Positions 40,765-50,311 of a stretch of 53,716 nt of DNA are shown piece after piece (position 1 is the stretch's first letter; the number at the start of each line of letters is the position of its first letter). The position numbers and the translations under genes were made by a program. The notes beneath the pieces were generated by a model, which worked only from the letters and a program-made list of their open reading frames with translations, ran no database searches and had not been told where the DNA came from. The stretch covers positions 1-53,716 of the forward strand of contig CAZFVY010000043.1 in NCBI GenBank assembly GCA_964522665.1, in the 5' to 3' direction. Source of the DNA: CAZFVY01 sp964522665. Its GTDB lineage: Bacteria > Verrucomicrobiota > Verrucomicrobiia > Limisphaerales > CAZFVY01.

Positions 40765-42981
40765 CTAGGCGGGAGTCACCCCTGGGTTCGGACCAGGGCC
40801 ACCCTCCTTGAGCCGGGCAAGCAGGCCGGAGAACCGCTCTTCCGCGCGATTGTTTCGCACCGCGATCGCCAGTGCCTTCCTTTGGCCGATCAGCACGACC
40901 AGACGTTTGCCGCGAGTGATGCCGGTGTAAACCAGGTTCCGTTGCAGCAGCAGATAGTGCTGCACCGCAAGCGGCATCACGATGGCCGGAAATTCCGAAC
41001 CCTGAGCTTTGTGAATGGTAATGGCGTACGCCGGCGAAAGTTCATCCAACTCGCCGTAGTCGTAGTTCACCTCGCGGCGCTCATACATCACCGCGACCTC
41101 GCGTTCGACCGGATCGATCCGGAGGATCTGGCCGATGTCGCCATTGAAGACGTCCTTGTCGTAGTCGTTTGCCGTTTGAATCACTTTGTCGCGCGGGCGG
41201 AATTGCCAGCCGAATTTTTCGACGACCGGATCGTCCGGCCGCGCCGGATTCAACTCCGCCTGCAACCGGAGGTTCAGTTCACGGATGCCCAACGAACCAC
41301 GATTCATGGGGCACAGAACTTGGACATCGCGAATCGGATCCAGCCCGAATTTCTCCGGGATGCGCCGCTTCACCATTTCGACCAGCGTGTTCACCGCCCG
41401 CTCCGGCTCGTCGCGCTCAATAAAGAAAAAATCACCATCCGCGGCCTCCGGGCGTTCCGGCATGACGCCTTCGTTGATTCGATGGGCGGTGGTGATGATG
41501 CGACTGTGCGCCGCCTGCCGGAAAACCTCCGTCAGGCGAACGACGGGAACGACACCGCTGTCGATCAAGTCCCGCAACACCATTCCCGGGCCGACGGAAG
41601 GCAGTTGGTCCACGTCCCCGACTAACAGCAGGCTCGCGCTCGCCGGCAGCGCCCGCAGCAGGTGATTCATCAAAACCACATCGACCATTGAACACTCGTC
41701 CACCACCAGCAAATCCGTTTCCAACGGATGGTCCGGATGGCGCCCGAAACCGCCGCCGCCCGGCTGGAGTTCGAGCAGCCGGTGAATCGTCCGAGCTTCC
41801 AAACCGGTGGCTTCCGCGAGGCGCTTCGCCGCGCGACCGGTGGGCGCGCACAATTCGCAGCGGACTTTCTTCGCGCGCAGGATCAGCAGAATCGCGTTGA
41901 CCAAAGTCGTTTTGCCGACTCCCGGCCCGCCGGTGACAATTAACGCGCGGGCGGTCAACGCTTGCTTTAGCGCGACGCGCTGGCTCGGCGCCAGCTCTCG
42001 TCCGGTTTGCTCCTCGCACCACGCGATGGCCTTGGTGGCGTCGATCGGCGGAAACGCCGACGGTCGCGCGCGGAGGTTGATGACACGGGCCGCGACCTGC
42101 TCCTCAGCCCGCTGAAGGTGCGGCAGGAAGACCAACGCGCCTCCGCCGATGGTGTCGAGGACCAATTCCCGGCCCGCCAGCGCCCGGTCCAACGCGGACC
42201 GGACGATCGGCTCCTCAAGCGCCAGCAGCTTTCCCGCCTGGTCGAGCAGTTGCTCAATCGGCAAGGCGCAATGCCCCTGCCCGGTCGCTTCGTGCAGCAC
42301 ATGCCGCAAGCCCGCGGCGGCGCGCAAGAGCGAATCGCGGGGAATCCCGACCTGCAACGCGATCTGGTCCGCGGTTTTGAAGCCAATGCCGGCGATGTCC
42401 AGCGCCAGCGCGTAGGGGTTCGAACGCACCCGTTCAATGGCGTTCTCGCCGTAGGTTTTATAGATTCGCACGGCCCGGCTCGTGCTGACCCCGTTCGAGT
42501 GGAGGAACAGCATGATTTCGCGCACGACCTTTTGCTCCGCCCAGGCCGCCCGGATGATGCGCCGGCGCTTTGGCCCGATGCCATCGACCTCCTCCAGCCG
42601 CGCCGAGTATTTCTCGATCACCTCGAAGATTTCCTCGCCGAATTTACCAACCAACTTTTTCGCGTAAACCGGCCCGATCCCCTTGACCATCCCGCTGCCG
42701 AGATAGCGCTCGATCCCTTCGCGGCTGGTCGGCGGGGTGCTCGTCAGCAGCTCCGCGCGGAACTGCAGGCCGTGTTCCCGGTCGCGCACCCACCGGCCCT
42801 GCGCGTTGATCCACTCCCCCGCGTTAACAGTCGGAACGCTGCCCACCACAGTGACCAAATCGCGACGCCCGGCGACCTTGACCTTGGTCACCGCGAAGCC
42901 GGTTTCCTCGTTGAAAAAGGTGACGTTTTCAATCAGGCCGGAAATACTCTCCGGCGGCGGCGCTGAGGACTCGGGTTGCAA
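40765..42981 (-). CDS. recD2: RecD2-family 5'-3' DNA helicase
   Basis: This 738-residue helicase has the RecD2 N-terminal region: an OB-like start (ISGLIENVTFFNEETGFAV) and helix-hairpin-helix units GIGPVYAKKL (101-110) and VDGIGPKRR (132-140). The superfamily 1 motor follows with motif I GGPGVGKTT (351-359), LLVVDECSMV (Walker B), LLVGDVDQLPS and the C-terminal VYTGITRGKRLVVLIG. It lacks RecBCD association because no recB or recC is nearby. RecD2 proteins act in repair and recombination and in replication-fork maintenance. The position convergent with mutL is suggestive of a DNA-repair pair but could be chance. Confidence 0.95.
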   Translation of the reverse strand: MQPESSAPPPESISGLIENVTFFNEETGFAVTKVKVAGRRDLVTVVGSVPTVNAGEWINAQGRWVRDREHGLQFRAELLTSTPPTSREGIERYLGSGMVKGIGPVYAKKLVGKFGEEIFEVIEKYSARLEEVDGIGPKRRRIIRAAWAEQKVVREIMLFLHSNGVSTSRAVRIYKTYGENAIERVRSNPYALALDIAGIGFKTADQIALQVGIPRDSLLRAAAGLRHVLHEATGQGHCALPIEQLLDQAGKLLALEEPIVRSALDRALAGRELVLDTIGGGALVFLPHLQRAEEQVAARVINLRARPSAFPPIDATKAIAWCEEQTGRELAPSQRVALKQALTARALIVTGGPGVGKTTLVNAILLILRAKKVRCELCAPTGRAAKRLAEATGLEARTIHRLLELQPGGGGFGRHPDHPLETDLLVVDECSMVDVVLMNHLLRALPASASLLLVGDVDQLPSVGPGMVLRDLIDSGVVPVVRLTEVFRQAAHSRIITTAHRINEGVMPERPEAADGDFFFIERDEPERAVNTLVEMVKRRIPEKFGLDPIRDVQVLCPMNRGSLGIRELNLRLQAELNPARPDDPVVEKFGWQFRPRDKVIQTANDYDKDVFNGDIGQILRIDPVEREVAVMYERREVNYDYGELDELSPAYAITIHKAQGSEFPAIVMPLAVQHYLLLQRNLVYTGITRGKRLVVLIGQRKALAIAVRNNRAEERFSGLLARLKEGGPGPNPGVTPA

Positions 42982-43222
42982 TTACGGCGATACTGAATAC
43001 CCGGGAGGCAGGTGGCAAGTGGAGGAAGACGGCACGGCGCCGCTCAGGCCCCTAGGAATCGGGCGCCTCGGTATTCCCGAGACGCCAGGGCTTCTCCCAT
43101 TACCGCGGCTCGCCCGCGGCCCAAGACGCCGAGCGGCCCAGATGTATCGCCCTTAGTGAGCGGGAGCATTTGTTTCCCGGCCCCGTCTCACCTAATGTGA
43201 GACAACAACAAACGAGAATCGC

Positions 43223-45328
43223 ATGACCAATATGACTCTTACTCCACGCTTCGCGGCGCTAACCGCGGCCGTCGCCCTGGCGCTCCCCTTGGCATTACCC
43301 TCCGGCCACGCGCTCGGAGCCGAGCCGGCCCCCGGCGGCGCCGCGGCCGCCAAGCTGCCGCTCTCCGACGTGCTCTTGTACTCGAGCGGCGTCGGTTTCT
43401 TCCACCGGGTCGGCGAAGTCGAGGGCGATGCCCAGGTAGAATTCCGCTTCAAGACCAATGATGTGAATGACCTGCTTAAAAGCATGGTCGTCCAGGATTT
43501 CAACGGCGGGCACGTCTCGACCGTGACGTACGGTTCGAGCGACCCTATCGAGCGGACATTAAAAAGTTTCGGGGTTGATCTCACGGAGAATCCGACGCTC
43601 GGCCAGCTCCTCGATCAGGTGCGCGGTGAGCGGGTCGAGCTGCTTTGGCCGTCGAAGGTGACCGGCTCGATCCTGGGCGTCGAGAAAAAGCAAATTCCCG
43701 CCGGGGAGAATAAAACCGTTGAAGTTGAATACATCAACCTGCTCACGGAAGACGGCCTGCAGTCCATCCCGCTCGCGCAGGTTCAGAAAACCAAGCTCTT
43801 GAACGAGCGTCTTAACGGCGAATTGCGGCAGGCGTTGGAAGTCCTGGCCACTGGCCACGACACGCAGAAGAAAACCGTGGCGATTACCTTTGACGGCCAA
43901 GGCAAGCGGAAGGTCAGCGTCGGTTACATCGCCCAGACGCCGGTCTGGAAAGCGAGCTATCGGCTGGTGCTCGACGAGCACGCCAAACCGTTTCTGCAGG
44001 GATGGGCGATTGTGGAGAACACTTCCGACGAAGACTGGGACGGCGTCCATCTTACACTCGTCTCCGGCCGTCCGGTCTCCTTCGTCATGAACCTTTATCA
44101 GCCGCTTTACACCGAGCGTCCCGAGGTCGAGCTTGAGGCCTACGCGTCGCTGAAACCACAACTTTATGGGGAGGCTCTGGAACAGCGCGGCGTGGAGCGC
44201 CTCGCCGAAGTGGAAGGAAAAAGACTGAACCCGCCGGCGGCGGCCCCCGTGCAAATGATGTCATTGAGCGCTGTGGCCGGTATGGTTTCGGCGGACGCAG
44301 CCCCAATGACCCGCTTGGGCCGAAAACTCTCGCTGGCCGAAGGGGTCGCGCCGTCCGTCCAAGGCGCCCAAGCCGGCGAACTATTCGAATACCAGATTAA
44401 GGTTCCGGTGACCCTGGCGCGGCAGAAATCCGCGATGTTGCCGATCGTCAATGACGCCGTCGCCGGCGAGAAGGTCTCGATCTATAACCAGAGCGTCCAG
44501 GCCAAATATCCGCTCAACGGCTTCCGCCTCAAAAACACGACCACACTTCACCTCACGCAAGGTCCGATCACCGTTTTCGATAGCGACTCTTACGCGGGCG
44601 ACGCCCGCATCGAGGAAATCGCTCCCGGGCAGGAACGGCTGCTCAGCTACGGTCTCGATCTGACGACGGAGGTCGAGGTAACGCCCGGCAAGGGCGCGAA
44701 TGATCTGGTCTCGATCAAGATTCGCAAGGGGACACTAATCAGCGCGCGAAAAACGATTGAGGAGCGAGTTTACGCGATTCGCAATCGCGACCAAAAACCA
44801 AAGACCGTGCTGATCGAACACCCCTGGCGGAGTGATTGGGAATTGCTTGAACCGAAGGAAAAACCCGAGCGCACTCGCGACGTTTACCGGTTTCCGGTCC
44901 AAGTTGAACCGGACAAGACCGCGAAACTCGTGGTTCGCGAATCACGCCAATTCGACGAGCAGATCGCGTTGCTGAATACCGGCAACGATACGATCGCGTA
45001 TTACCTGCGCGCCCGAGTTATCAGCGCCAAGGCCAAGGAGGCGTTGCAGAAGGTAGCGCAGATGAGGAATCAAATCAACGCGACGTCCGCCGAACGGAGC
45101 CGGCGCGAACAACGCACGGCCGAAATCACGCAAGAGCAAAGCCGCATTCGTGAGAATATGCAGCGACTCGACGCCAAGTCCGACCTCTACCTCCGCTACA
45201 CCAAAAAACTCGACCAGCAGGAAACCGAATTGGAGTCGCTACGCCAGGAAATCGAGTCGTTTAAGAACAGGGAGTCCGCGCAACAAGGCGAATTGAACGA
45301 CTACTTGCTCAATCTGGATGTAGAATAA
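43223..45328 (+). CDS. Exported DUF4139-domain protein
   Basis: This 701-residue protein has a signal peptide (hydrophobic to about residue 33) and a beta-rich body with DUF4139 features. Examples are VSVGYIAQTPVWKASYRLVL, WAIVENTSDEDWDGVHLTLVSGRP and the later GITVFDSD-like PITVFDSDSYAGDARIEEI. The last ~110 residues form a coiled coil (MRNQINATSAERSRREQ and LDQQETELESLRQEIESFKN). DUF4139 proteins are cell-surface or periplasmic proteins of unknown role. It stands alone; the 241 bp upstream contain no other gene. Confidence 0.85.
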   Translation: MTNMTLTPRFAALTAAVALALPLALPSGHALGAEPAPGGAAAAKLPLSDVLLYSSGVGFFHRVGEVEGDAQVEFRFKTNDVNDLLKSMVVQDFNGGHVSTVTYGSSDPIERTLKSFGVDLTENPTLGQLLDQVRGERVELLWPSKVTGSILGVEKKQIPAGENKTVEVEYINLLTEDGLQSIPLAQVQKTKLLNERLNGELRQALEVLATGHDTQKKTVAITFDGQGKRKVSVGYIAQTPVWKASYRLVLDEHAKPFLQGWAIVENTSDEDWDGVHLTLVSGRPVSFVMNLYQPLYTERPEVELEAYASLKPQLYGEALEQRGVERLAEVEGKRLNPPAAAPVQMMSLSAVAGMVSADAAPMTRLGRKLSLAEGVAPSVQGAQAGELFEYQIKVPVTLARQKSAMLPIVNDAVAGEKVSIYNQSVQAKYPLNGFRLKNTTTLHLTQGPITVFDSDSYAGDARIEEIAPGQERLLSYGLDLTTEVEVTPGKGANDLVSIKIRKGTLISARKTIEERVYAIRNRDQKPKTVLIEHPWRSDWELLEPKEKPERTRDVYRFPVQVEPDKTAKLVVRESRQFDEQIALLNTGNDTIAYYLRARVISAKAKEALQKVAQMRNQINATSAERSRREQRTAEITQEQSRIRENMQRLDAKSDLYLRYTKKLDQQETELESLRQEIESFKNRESAQQGELNDYLLNLDVE

Positions 45329-45404
45329 CCTGCGATTCAGCGGGGCCTGCCAGACACGCGCCGGCGGGCCACATCCTCGAGGAGTTAGCGGATCGCGCGA
45401 AGAG

Positions 45405-47456
45405 CTAGAGCGAAATATATTCGTAGGCGACGACCACCTGGCCACCGTTCAACTTGATGCCCTTGATATGGAGCGAATTGCTGAAGACTTGCCCGCTGCG
45501 GCGGATGCGGTAGAAGCGGACGCTGCCTGAGGCCGAGACCGTGATGGTCTGAGCCGTCGGATCGGGGGCACCCGCCGTGCTATCCGCGGTATAAGGCCCG
45601 TTGACATTAGCCGAAGACTCGATCGTCAAATCCGGCGCGACCGCAGCCGCGGCCGGAACGAACGCCAGATAGTTCAGGTACATGGTATATTGGATGGCGT
45701 TGTTGGTGGAGGCCCCGCCCATGGTAAGCCGCAGCGTGGTCGTTCCGGCAAGATTCAACACCGCGGGATTGCCCGACGAATCGACGAGCGGCACATAGCG
45801 GAAAATGACAGCCATCCCCGTGCTCGGGACCATGAAGGTTCCCAAGGTCGTCGTGGTCTGATTCGTGGTGGTCGGGTCGCCGCCGACCTGACTCAAGATA
45901 ATCGGTTGCGACGCCCGACAGCCGACCCGCAAGTAGGCATTGTATTTGCCGCTGGTAAAGTTGCGCGTGTAGTTCAGCCAATCTCCGCCCTGGGTCCGCC
46001 GCACTTCGTATTCGCCGAGGCCGTCGGCCGCGTATTTCTGGCGCGTCGTGTCGTTGATATCCACGCCATCGATCTCCGCGGTATTCCCCAAGCCCGCCGC
46101 TCCCTGGCCGGTGCCGACCGTATCGGACCCGCGGTAATCCGCCACCAAGCCGCCGCCGAGTTGGGTCGCCAAGGTTTGGTAGTCTATCCCGGGCGTCCCG
46201 ACCAAATCGAGATAGCCTACGCCGTTGCCCCGCACCTGCGCGCCATTCGCGTCGATCCCGGAAACCGGTGGATTGTCCTGAAACTTGCCGCTCTCGTAGT
46301 TGTAGTCCTCGACTTCGATGACTTTCACGGCGGCAGACGCCAGGTAGGCGTCGGTGAACGTATCGAAGGTGAACGCGTTGGTGATTTTCCCGATTGAATT
46401 GGTCGCGATGATTTGCGCGTCGTAAACGGTATTCGTCGTCAAGCCGGAGTAGGAGACCCGAATGCTGCCCAGATCCGCGGCGCTCGTGGCATTCGTTTTG
46501 AAGGTCAGGCTGGCCGAGACATCGGCGCCGTTCAGCCACAATTGAATGGCGGCAGGATTGACCAAGTTCGTCGTAAATGTTGTGGCGGTGAATTGGACAC
46601 CGCCTGCGGCGGCATAAAGGTTATTGGAGTTCGAAGCCGGCAGGCGATTAATCAGGAAGGGAAGTCCGGGCAAACCGAGGAACTGAAGCCCTTGAAGCGT
46701 GGCCGGAAAACCCGTTGCCGCGGCGTAATTATCGAAAGTCGTGTCGGTCTTGCCCGCGATAGCGTCGGTGTACTGGGATGACCCCACGCGCGAAAAATTG
46801 AACAGGCCAAGGTAGCCGCTCGGGTACGTGTCATCGGTCGCCGAGATCGTCACCAGCGGATAACTCAGATCGGTGTAGTCGTAGATCTGCCCGACCAAGG
46901 ACGAGCCGACCCCGCTCATGACGAAACGATACCGGCGGGTCGGGTCAAGGGTCACGTTGGCCGCGGCGATCGTCGTCGGCGCTTCGTCCGTGATTTGGTT
47001 GATTTGGAATTGCCCGCGGCCACCGGAGGCCTGGTTGGGATCGTAATTCATCACATAACCGGTCGTCTGCCCCAGGCCGATGTTCCCGGCGCGGACGAGG
47101 AACCCAAAGGCCTGGTTCACCGAGTTGTCCCAGCCCAGAATATCGACCGCCACAAAAAAGTTCGTGTACACCACATCCTTGCGATAGGTGAACTCACGGG
47201 CCGGACCCGCGTCGGGAACCGGCGGAGCGGCGACTTGGATTCGGTACGCCTTGCCGCCTTGTCCATCGCTGGGAAAACTGTACTTGCCGGGCGGCAGACC
47301 GGCGGAAGAGAGGCCGAAACGGGTCCAACCGGTGTCGGTCCCCGTGTTAAAATTGTCTGATTGGCCGCGAACGACCGCCTGCGTGACAACCAGCGCCAGA
47401 GCCCAAGCGCACCGGCGGTAGTTCTGGAATCCGACGTGGCAAAGATAGTTTAACAT
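45405..47456 (-). CDS. Exported protein with LamG-like and CBM6-like domains
   Basis: With ATG 47456 (AAGGCG seven bases upstream) the protein has 683 residues and begins with a signal peptide (WALALVVTQAVVRGQ). A concanavalin/LamG-like region spans about 30-230 (YVMNYDPNQASGGRGQF, RYRFVMSGVGSSLVGQIYDY). An Ig/FN3-like segment follows, then a CBM6-like domain about 370-610 (VIEVEDYNYESGKF, GDWLNYTRNFTSGKYNAYLRVG). A short beta segment ends the protein. The longer open frame upstream, back to 47633, has non-coding composition. No catalytic domain is visible, so it probably binds polysaccharide on the cell surface or outside it. Confidence 0.8.
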   Translation of the reverse strand: MLNYLCHVGFQNYRRCAWALALVVTQAVVRGQSDNFNTGTDTGWTRFGLSSAGLPPGKYSFPSDGQGGKAYRIQVAAPPVPDAGPAREFTYRKDVVYTNFFVAVDILGWDNSVNQAFGFLVRAGNIGLGQTTGYVMNYDPNQASGGRGQFQINQITDEAPTTIAAANVTLDPTRRYRFVMSGVGSSLVGQIYDYTDLSYPLVTISATDDTYPSGYLGLFNFSRVGSSQYTDAIAGKTDTTFDNYAAATGFPATLQGLQFLGLPGLPFLINRLPASNSNNLYAAAGGVQFTATTFTTNLVNPAAIQLWLNGADVSASLTFKTNATSAADLGSIRVSYSGLTTNTVYDAQIIATNSIGKITNAFTFDTFTDAYLASAAVKVIEVEDYNYESGKFQDNPPVSGIDANGAQVRGNGVGYLDLVGTPGIDYQTLATQLGGGLVADYRGSDTVGTGQGAAGLGNTAEIDGVDINDTTRQKYAADGLGEYEVRRTQGGDWLNYTRNFTSGKYNAYLRVGCRASQPIILSQVGGDPTTTNQTTTTLGTFMVPSTGMAVIFRYVPLVDSSGNPAVLNLAGTTTLRLTMGGASTNNAIQYTMYLNYLAFVPAAAAVAPDLTIESSANVNGPYTADSTAGAPDPTAQTITVSASGSVRFYRIRRSGQVFSNSLHIKGIKLNGGQVVVAYEYISL

Positions 47457-47645
47457 GGATACGCCTTGGTTTGGGATTTGCCCGCTAGGTAGCCACATCC
47501 AATAGCGCAAGTCAAGTCGCCGGAGCGCGCTCGACCACGGAAAAATCAATCGGTTCCACCGAACGAACGCCCGCGGGAAAAACGCGCTCGAAGCCACAAG
47601 AATATCTCCGAAGACGGCGACCCGCGCGGGCATCCGCGCCGATCG

Positions 47646-48026
47646 TCAACCACCAACCGGCGGCTCCCAAAGCTCAATGCGGTTTCCCTCGGGATCGGAA
47701 ACCCACGCGAACCGGCCGAATTCACTCGACTCCACGTGCCCCGCCTCGACGCCGTTGGCCCGCAGCTGTTGCAACATCTTATCAAGATTGGCCACGCGAT
47801 AATTGACCATGAAGGGAGACTTGCTGGGGTTGAAGTATTGCGTGTCCGCGGGGAACAATGACCAGATGGTTCGGCCGATCTGCTCGGGGGCCTCTTTTTT
47901 CCGCCATTCAAATCCGAAAAACCCATCGGCGCTGTCAATGCCGAGCTGCTCACGATACCACGAAGCCAGTTTTTCCGGGTCGCCCGCCTTGAAGAACACC
48001 CCTCCGATGCCAGTTACCTTTTCCAT
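47646..48026 (-). CDS. VOC-family (glyoxalase-like) protein
   Basis: This 126-residue protein has the paired beta-alpha-beta-beta-beta fold of the vicinal oxygen chelate family: VTGIGGVFFKAGDPEKLASWYREQLG at the start and FAWVSDPEGNRIELWEP at the end, with a central MVNYRVANLDKMLQQLRANGV. The family includes glyoxalases, dioxygenases and resistance proteins. The C-terminal Glu of IELWEP is a usual metal ligand, while the first His ligand is replaced in the N-terminal strand. The substrate cannot be told. Confidence 0.9.
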   Translation of the reverse strand: MEKVTGIGGVFFKAGDPEKLASWYREQLGIDSADGFFGFEWRKKEAPEQIGRTIWSLFPADTQYFNPSKSPFMVNYRVANLDKMLQQLRANGVEAGHVESSEFGRFAWVSDPEGNRIELWEPPVGG

Positions 48027-48260
48027 AATGTTTCGTTCGCCGGGCGGCGGTCACGCGCAATCCAGGCCGGTCCGAGTTCGGCTCCACGGCGGTTTCCTGG
48101 CCCACCCACGCTACGCCGAGCATGAGTCGCGACGCTGGGGTTGACAAGTGACAAAACCGGTGGGCGAATCTTGACACCGCGCGAGGCATCGCGTTAATTC
48201 GGTTCGCTCGTTCCCCGTTGGCGATTCCGCTGCCGGCCGGACGGGCAGCCGGAAACTCTT

Positions 48261-50225
48261 ATGCGCTCACTGACTCGGATCACCACCCGCCTGCCGCGAT
48301 TTGCCATTTTCACGCTCGCGCTGCGGCTCGTGATCGCGTCCGGCGCCGACGCATCCGGCCCAGCCGACGTGAAACCGACGCCGTTCGCCAATCCGAACAA
48401 AGAAGTCGCGCGCTATCTGGCCCAACGGACAATCGACCAGAAAGTCGCGGCCAAGACCCTCGCCAGCTTCCACGATTTCCAATTCAGCGACCAGCGTGAG
48501 AAGAGCGGCATCACTTTTCAGCACCATGTCGTCGATGACGCTGGAAAGAATTGGAGGCCCGCCCATTATGACCACGGGAATGGGATCGCGATCGCCGACG
48601 TCGATGGCGACGGTCGCTTGGACATCTATTTCGTCAACCAACTCGGCGGCAATCAACTTTGGCGCAATCTCGGCGGGGGCAAGTTCGAGGACATCACCGC
48701 GCAGGCCGGCGTAGGACTGGAGGATCGCATCTGCGTGGCCGCCGCCTTCGCCGACCTCGACAACGACGGCATTCCAGACTTGTTTGTGACCACGGTCCGG
48801 CACGGCAACGTGCTATTCAAAGGCCTGGGCGGCGGAAAATTCAAGGACATCTCGCATGAAGCGGGCGTGGACTACGTGGGGCACTCGTCGGGGATCGTCC
48901 TTTTCGATTTCAACAACGATGGCTTGCTCGACATCTTCGTTTGCAACGTCGGCGTTTATACCTCGAACGAGCAGGGTCTGGGCGGGTTTTATCGCGCTTT
49001 GCCGGACGCGTTTCTGGGCCACACCAAACCGGAACGTTCCGAGAACTGCATCCTTTACCAGAACTTGGGCGGCGGGAAATTCCGCGACGTCACGAAAGAA
49101 ATGGGTCTTGAGGGCACCGGTTGGAATGGCGACGCCTCGTTTTGTGATGTCAACAACGACGGTTTTCCCGACCTTTACATCCTCAACATGCAGGGCGAGA
49201 ACCATTACTTTGAAAACCAGGGCGGCAAGAAATTCATCGACAAAACCAGCGTGACCTTTGGCAAGACTCCCTGGGGGGCGATGGGGATCAAGTTTTTCGA
49301 CTTCAACAATGACGGTCTCATCGATCTTTTCGTCACCGATATGCATTCGGACATGACCGACGCGCAGACCCAGGCCGGCAAGACCGAACTCAATCCGGTT
49401 TTTGAAAAACGCAAAAGTGACGCCTGGTGCGCGCCGCTGCTGGTGGACGGTTATCTAAAGGGAGCCACCAACAGCATTTTTGGCAACGCGTTCTATCTGA
49501 ACAAGGGCAACGGAGTTTTTGGCGAAGTGTCAGATCAAATCGGCGCGGAAACCTACTGGCCGTGGGGCATCTCGGTTGGTGATTTGAACGCGGACGGCTT
49601 TGAAGACGTATTCGTGACCGCCGGGATGGGTTATCCGTTTCGCTACGGCTTCAATTCCGTGCTGCTCAACGATCAGGGGCGGCGCTTTTTCGACAGCGAA
49701 TGCCTGCTGGGCGTCGAGCCGAGGAAGAACGGCCGTTTGGACAAGTCCTATTTTCGCCTCGACGCCTCAGGCGCCGATCGCGATCACCCGCTCGCCCAAG
49801 GGAAATCCGGCGTTCTGCCCGTCGTCGGCTCGATCAGCACCCGTTCCGCGGCGATTTTCGATCTGGACGACGATGGCGATCTCGACATCGTAACCGCGGA
49901 GATGAACGACCGGCCGCAAGTGCTGATCAACAACTTGAGCGACAAGAAGGCGATCCATTTTCTGAAGGTCGCGTTGGTCGGCACGGCTTCGAACCGGGAC
50001 GGCCTGGGCGCCACCGTTCGGCTCACCGCCGGGGGCAAGACCTACACCCGCTACAACGACGGCAAGTCCGGCTACCTTTCGCAAAGCACAATGCCACTCT
50101 ATTTCGGTTTGGCCGACGCGACGAAGGTGGACAGGATCGAAGTCACCTGGCCGTCCGGCAAGCGGCAAACGTTGACCCAGAATCTACCCGTCAACACCCG
50201 CCTCGTCATCACCGAAGGGCAATGA
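48261..50225 (+). CDS. Exported CRTAC1-family protein (FG-GAP/VCBS repeats and ASPIC/UnbV domain)
   Basis: This 654-residue protein has a signal peptide followed by repeated FG-GAP/VCBS units with calcium-binding loops, for example IAIADVDGDGRLDIYFVNQ, FADLDNDGIPDLFVTT, FDFNNDGLLDIFVCN and LDDDGDLDIVTAE. These would form a beta-propeller. The C-terminus is an ASPIC/UnbV domain (RDGLGATVRLTAGGK, SGYLSQSTMPLYFGLADA, RIEVTWPSGKRQ). Such proteins are common in environmental Verrucomicrobiota and Planctomycetota and are thought to be surface or secreted adhesins; the function is not established. It is a single-gene unit. Confidence 0.92.
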   Translation: MRSLTRITTRLPRFAIFTLALRLVIASGADASGPADVKPTPFANPNKEVARYLAQRTIDQKVAAKTLASFHDFQFSDQREKSGITFQHHVVDDAGKNWRPAHYDHGNGIAIADVDGDGRLDIYFVNQLGGNQLWRNLGGGKFEDITAQAGVGLEDRICVAAAFADLDNDGIPDLFVTTVRHGNVLFKGLGGGKFKDISHEAGVDYVGHSSGIVLFDFNNDGLLDIFVCNVGVYTSNEQGLGGFYRALPDAFLGHTKPERSENCILYQNLGGGKFRDVTKEMGLEGTGWNGDASFCDVNNDGFPDLYILNMQGENHYFENQGGKKFIDKTSVTFGKTPWGAMGIKFFDFNNDGLIDLFVTDMHSDMTDAQTQAGKTELNPVFEKRKSDAWCAPLLVDGYLKGATNSIFGNAFYLNKGNGVFGEVSDQIGAETYWPWGISVGDLNADGFEDVFVTAGMGYPFRYGFNSVLLNDQGRRFFDSECLLGVEPRKNGRLDKSYFRLDASGADRDHPLAQGKSGVLPVVGSISTRSAAIFDLDDDGDLDIVTAEMNDRPQVLINNLSDKKAIHFLKVALVGTASNRDGLGATVRLTAGGKTYTRYNDGKSGYLSQSTMPLYFGLADATKVDRIEVTWPSGKRQTLTQNLPVNTRLVITEGQ

Positions 50226-50311
50226 GCGAGCGCGGGTCTCCTCCGCGACGGGCGAGCGCGGTTGGCGAAGAATGTTCATCGGGAGCTTTAGGTTGAGCCG
50301 CGTAGCTTTGT